Source of the DNA: Psychrobacter sp. AH5
GTDB lineage: Bacteria; Pseudomonadota; Gammaproteobacteria; Pseudomonadales; Moraxellaceae
Length of the DNA: 64,000 nucleotides
Assembly (NCBI RefSeq): GCF_040371085.1
Contig: NZ_JAMBMT010000001.1
Coordinates: 806,001 to 870,000, forward strand
Direction of reading: 5' to 3'
Below the pieces are notes generated by a model that saw only the letters and a list, made by a program, of their open reading frames with translations, made no database searches and was not told the origin of the DNA. Below, in pieces: positions 63,866-64,000 of this stretch. Within the stretch, counting starts at the first letter, position 1. The number at the start of each line of letters is the position of its first letter. Made by a program: the position numbers and the translations under genes.

Positions 63866-64000
63866 AATAATGGCCATAGTTGGAATGAAAGGATGGTAGA
63901 CTCTAAAGAGGTCAAACGAGGGACTAAAAATAACCCCTAAAACTTGTGATGCCAGTAGCTGACTCTTATAAAAATAAGGGTTATGACAGATAACCGTCAT

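Noticed and set aside
63866..64000. Upstream extension of MaeB to the window edge
   Set aside because: The sequence does not resemble malic enzyme and begins only because the frame happens to be open.

Overview
This 64 kb window is chromosomal DNA of a gammaproteobacterium, most likely Psychrobacter or a close Moraxellaceae relative. The evidence is the moderate-to-low GC content, AT-rich spacers, the rpsA-ihfB-lapA-pyrF order, a complete iscRSUA-hscBA-fdx cluster, LapA, two malic enzymes and the general protein style. No database search was possible, so the genus is an inference.

Positions 1-28800 are mostly core genome: the 3' end of clpA, ung, tadA, cmk, rpsA, ihfB, lapA, pyrF, a metallophosphoesterase, a histidine phosphatase, rpsT, rraA, mfd, a HIT protein, a membrane class III nucleotide cyclase, the ISC iron-sulfur operon (minus strand), an SCP2/UbiJ-like membrane protein, hupB, ppiD and an aromatic aminotransferase.

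Positions 29000-41700 are accessory. A CitE-like lyase is followed by a redox-stress block: an Frm2-like nitroreductase, two pirins, a GNAT protein, an isochorismatase-fold hydrolase, a DoxX / FMN reductase / DUF1275 operon and a LysR regulator. The same dyad, TTCT-N7-AGAACAATA, occurs in three promoter regions of this block, which suggests one LysR regulon resembling E. coli YhaJ-yhaK-yqjF. An odd MBL-fold protein and an SDR follow. A complete 803-bp IS1-family element with an 8-bp target duplication sits in the SDR stop codon, followed by ltrA and a small lipoprotein gene.

Positions 41900-50050 hold the main system: four minus-strand genes in the order aminotransferase, PLP dehydratase, PLP aldolase, ornithine-cyclodeaminase-family reductase. 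They match bhcA-bhcB-bhcC-bhcD of the beta-hydroxyaspartate cycle for glyoxylate assimilation. A convergent aspartate dehydrogenase gene lies at the distal end and a divergent NAD-malic enzyme gene at the proximal end, so the locus reads as a C2-to-C4 module with oxaloacetate/malate outlets.

Positions 50050-58000 hold an acyl-CoA degradation block: thiolase, FadB-type bifunctional enzyme, alpha-methylacyl-CoA racemase, a TetR regulator and a long-chain-type acyl-CoA dehydrogenase. Upstream lies the wreck of a second acyl-CoA dehydrogenase gene whose middle was lost between two TAYGGCGG repeats. Related 16-bp dyads, probable TetR operators, lie in pairs in front of both the wreck and the live gene.

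Positions 58000-64000 hold an 862-bp IS5-family element at the edge of a decayed IS3 orfA, a CAU tRNA that looks like tRNA-Ile2, a pteridine-reductase-like SDR, a CCA-adding enzyme with a degenerate HD region and maeB. I saw no CRISPR array, prophage, rRNA or replication origin.
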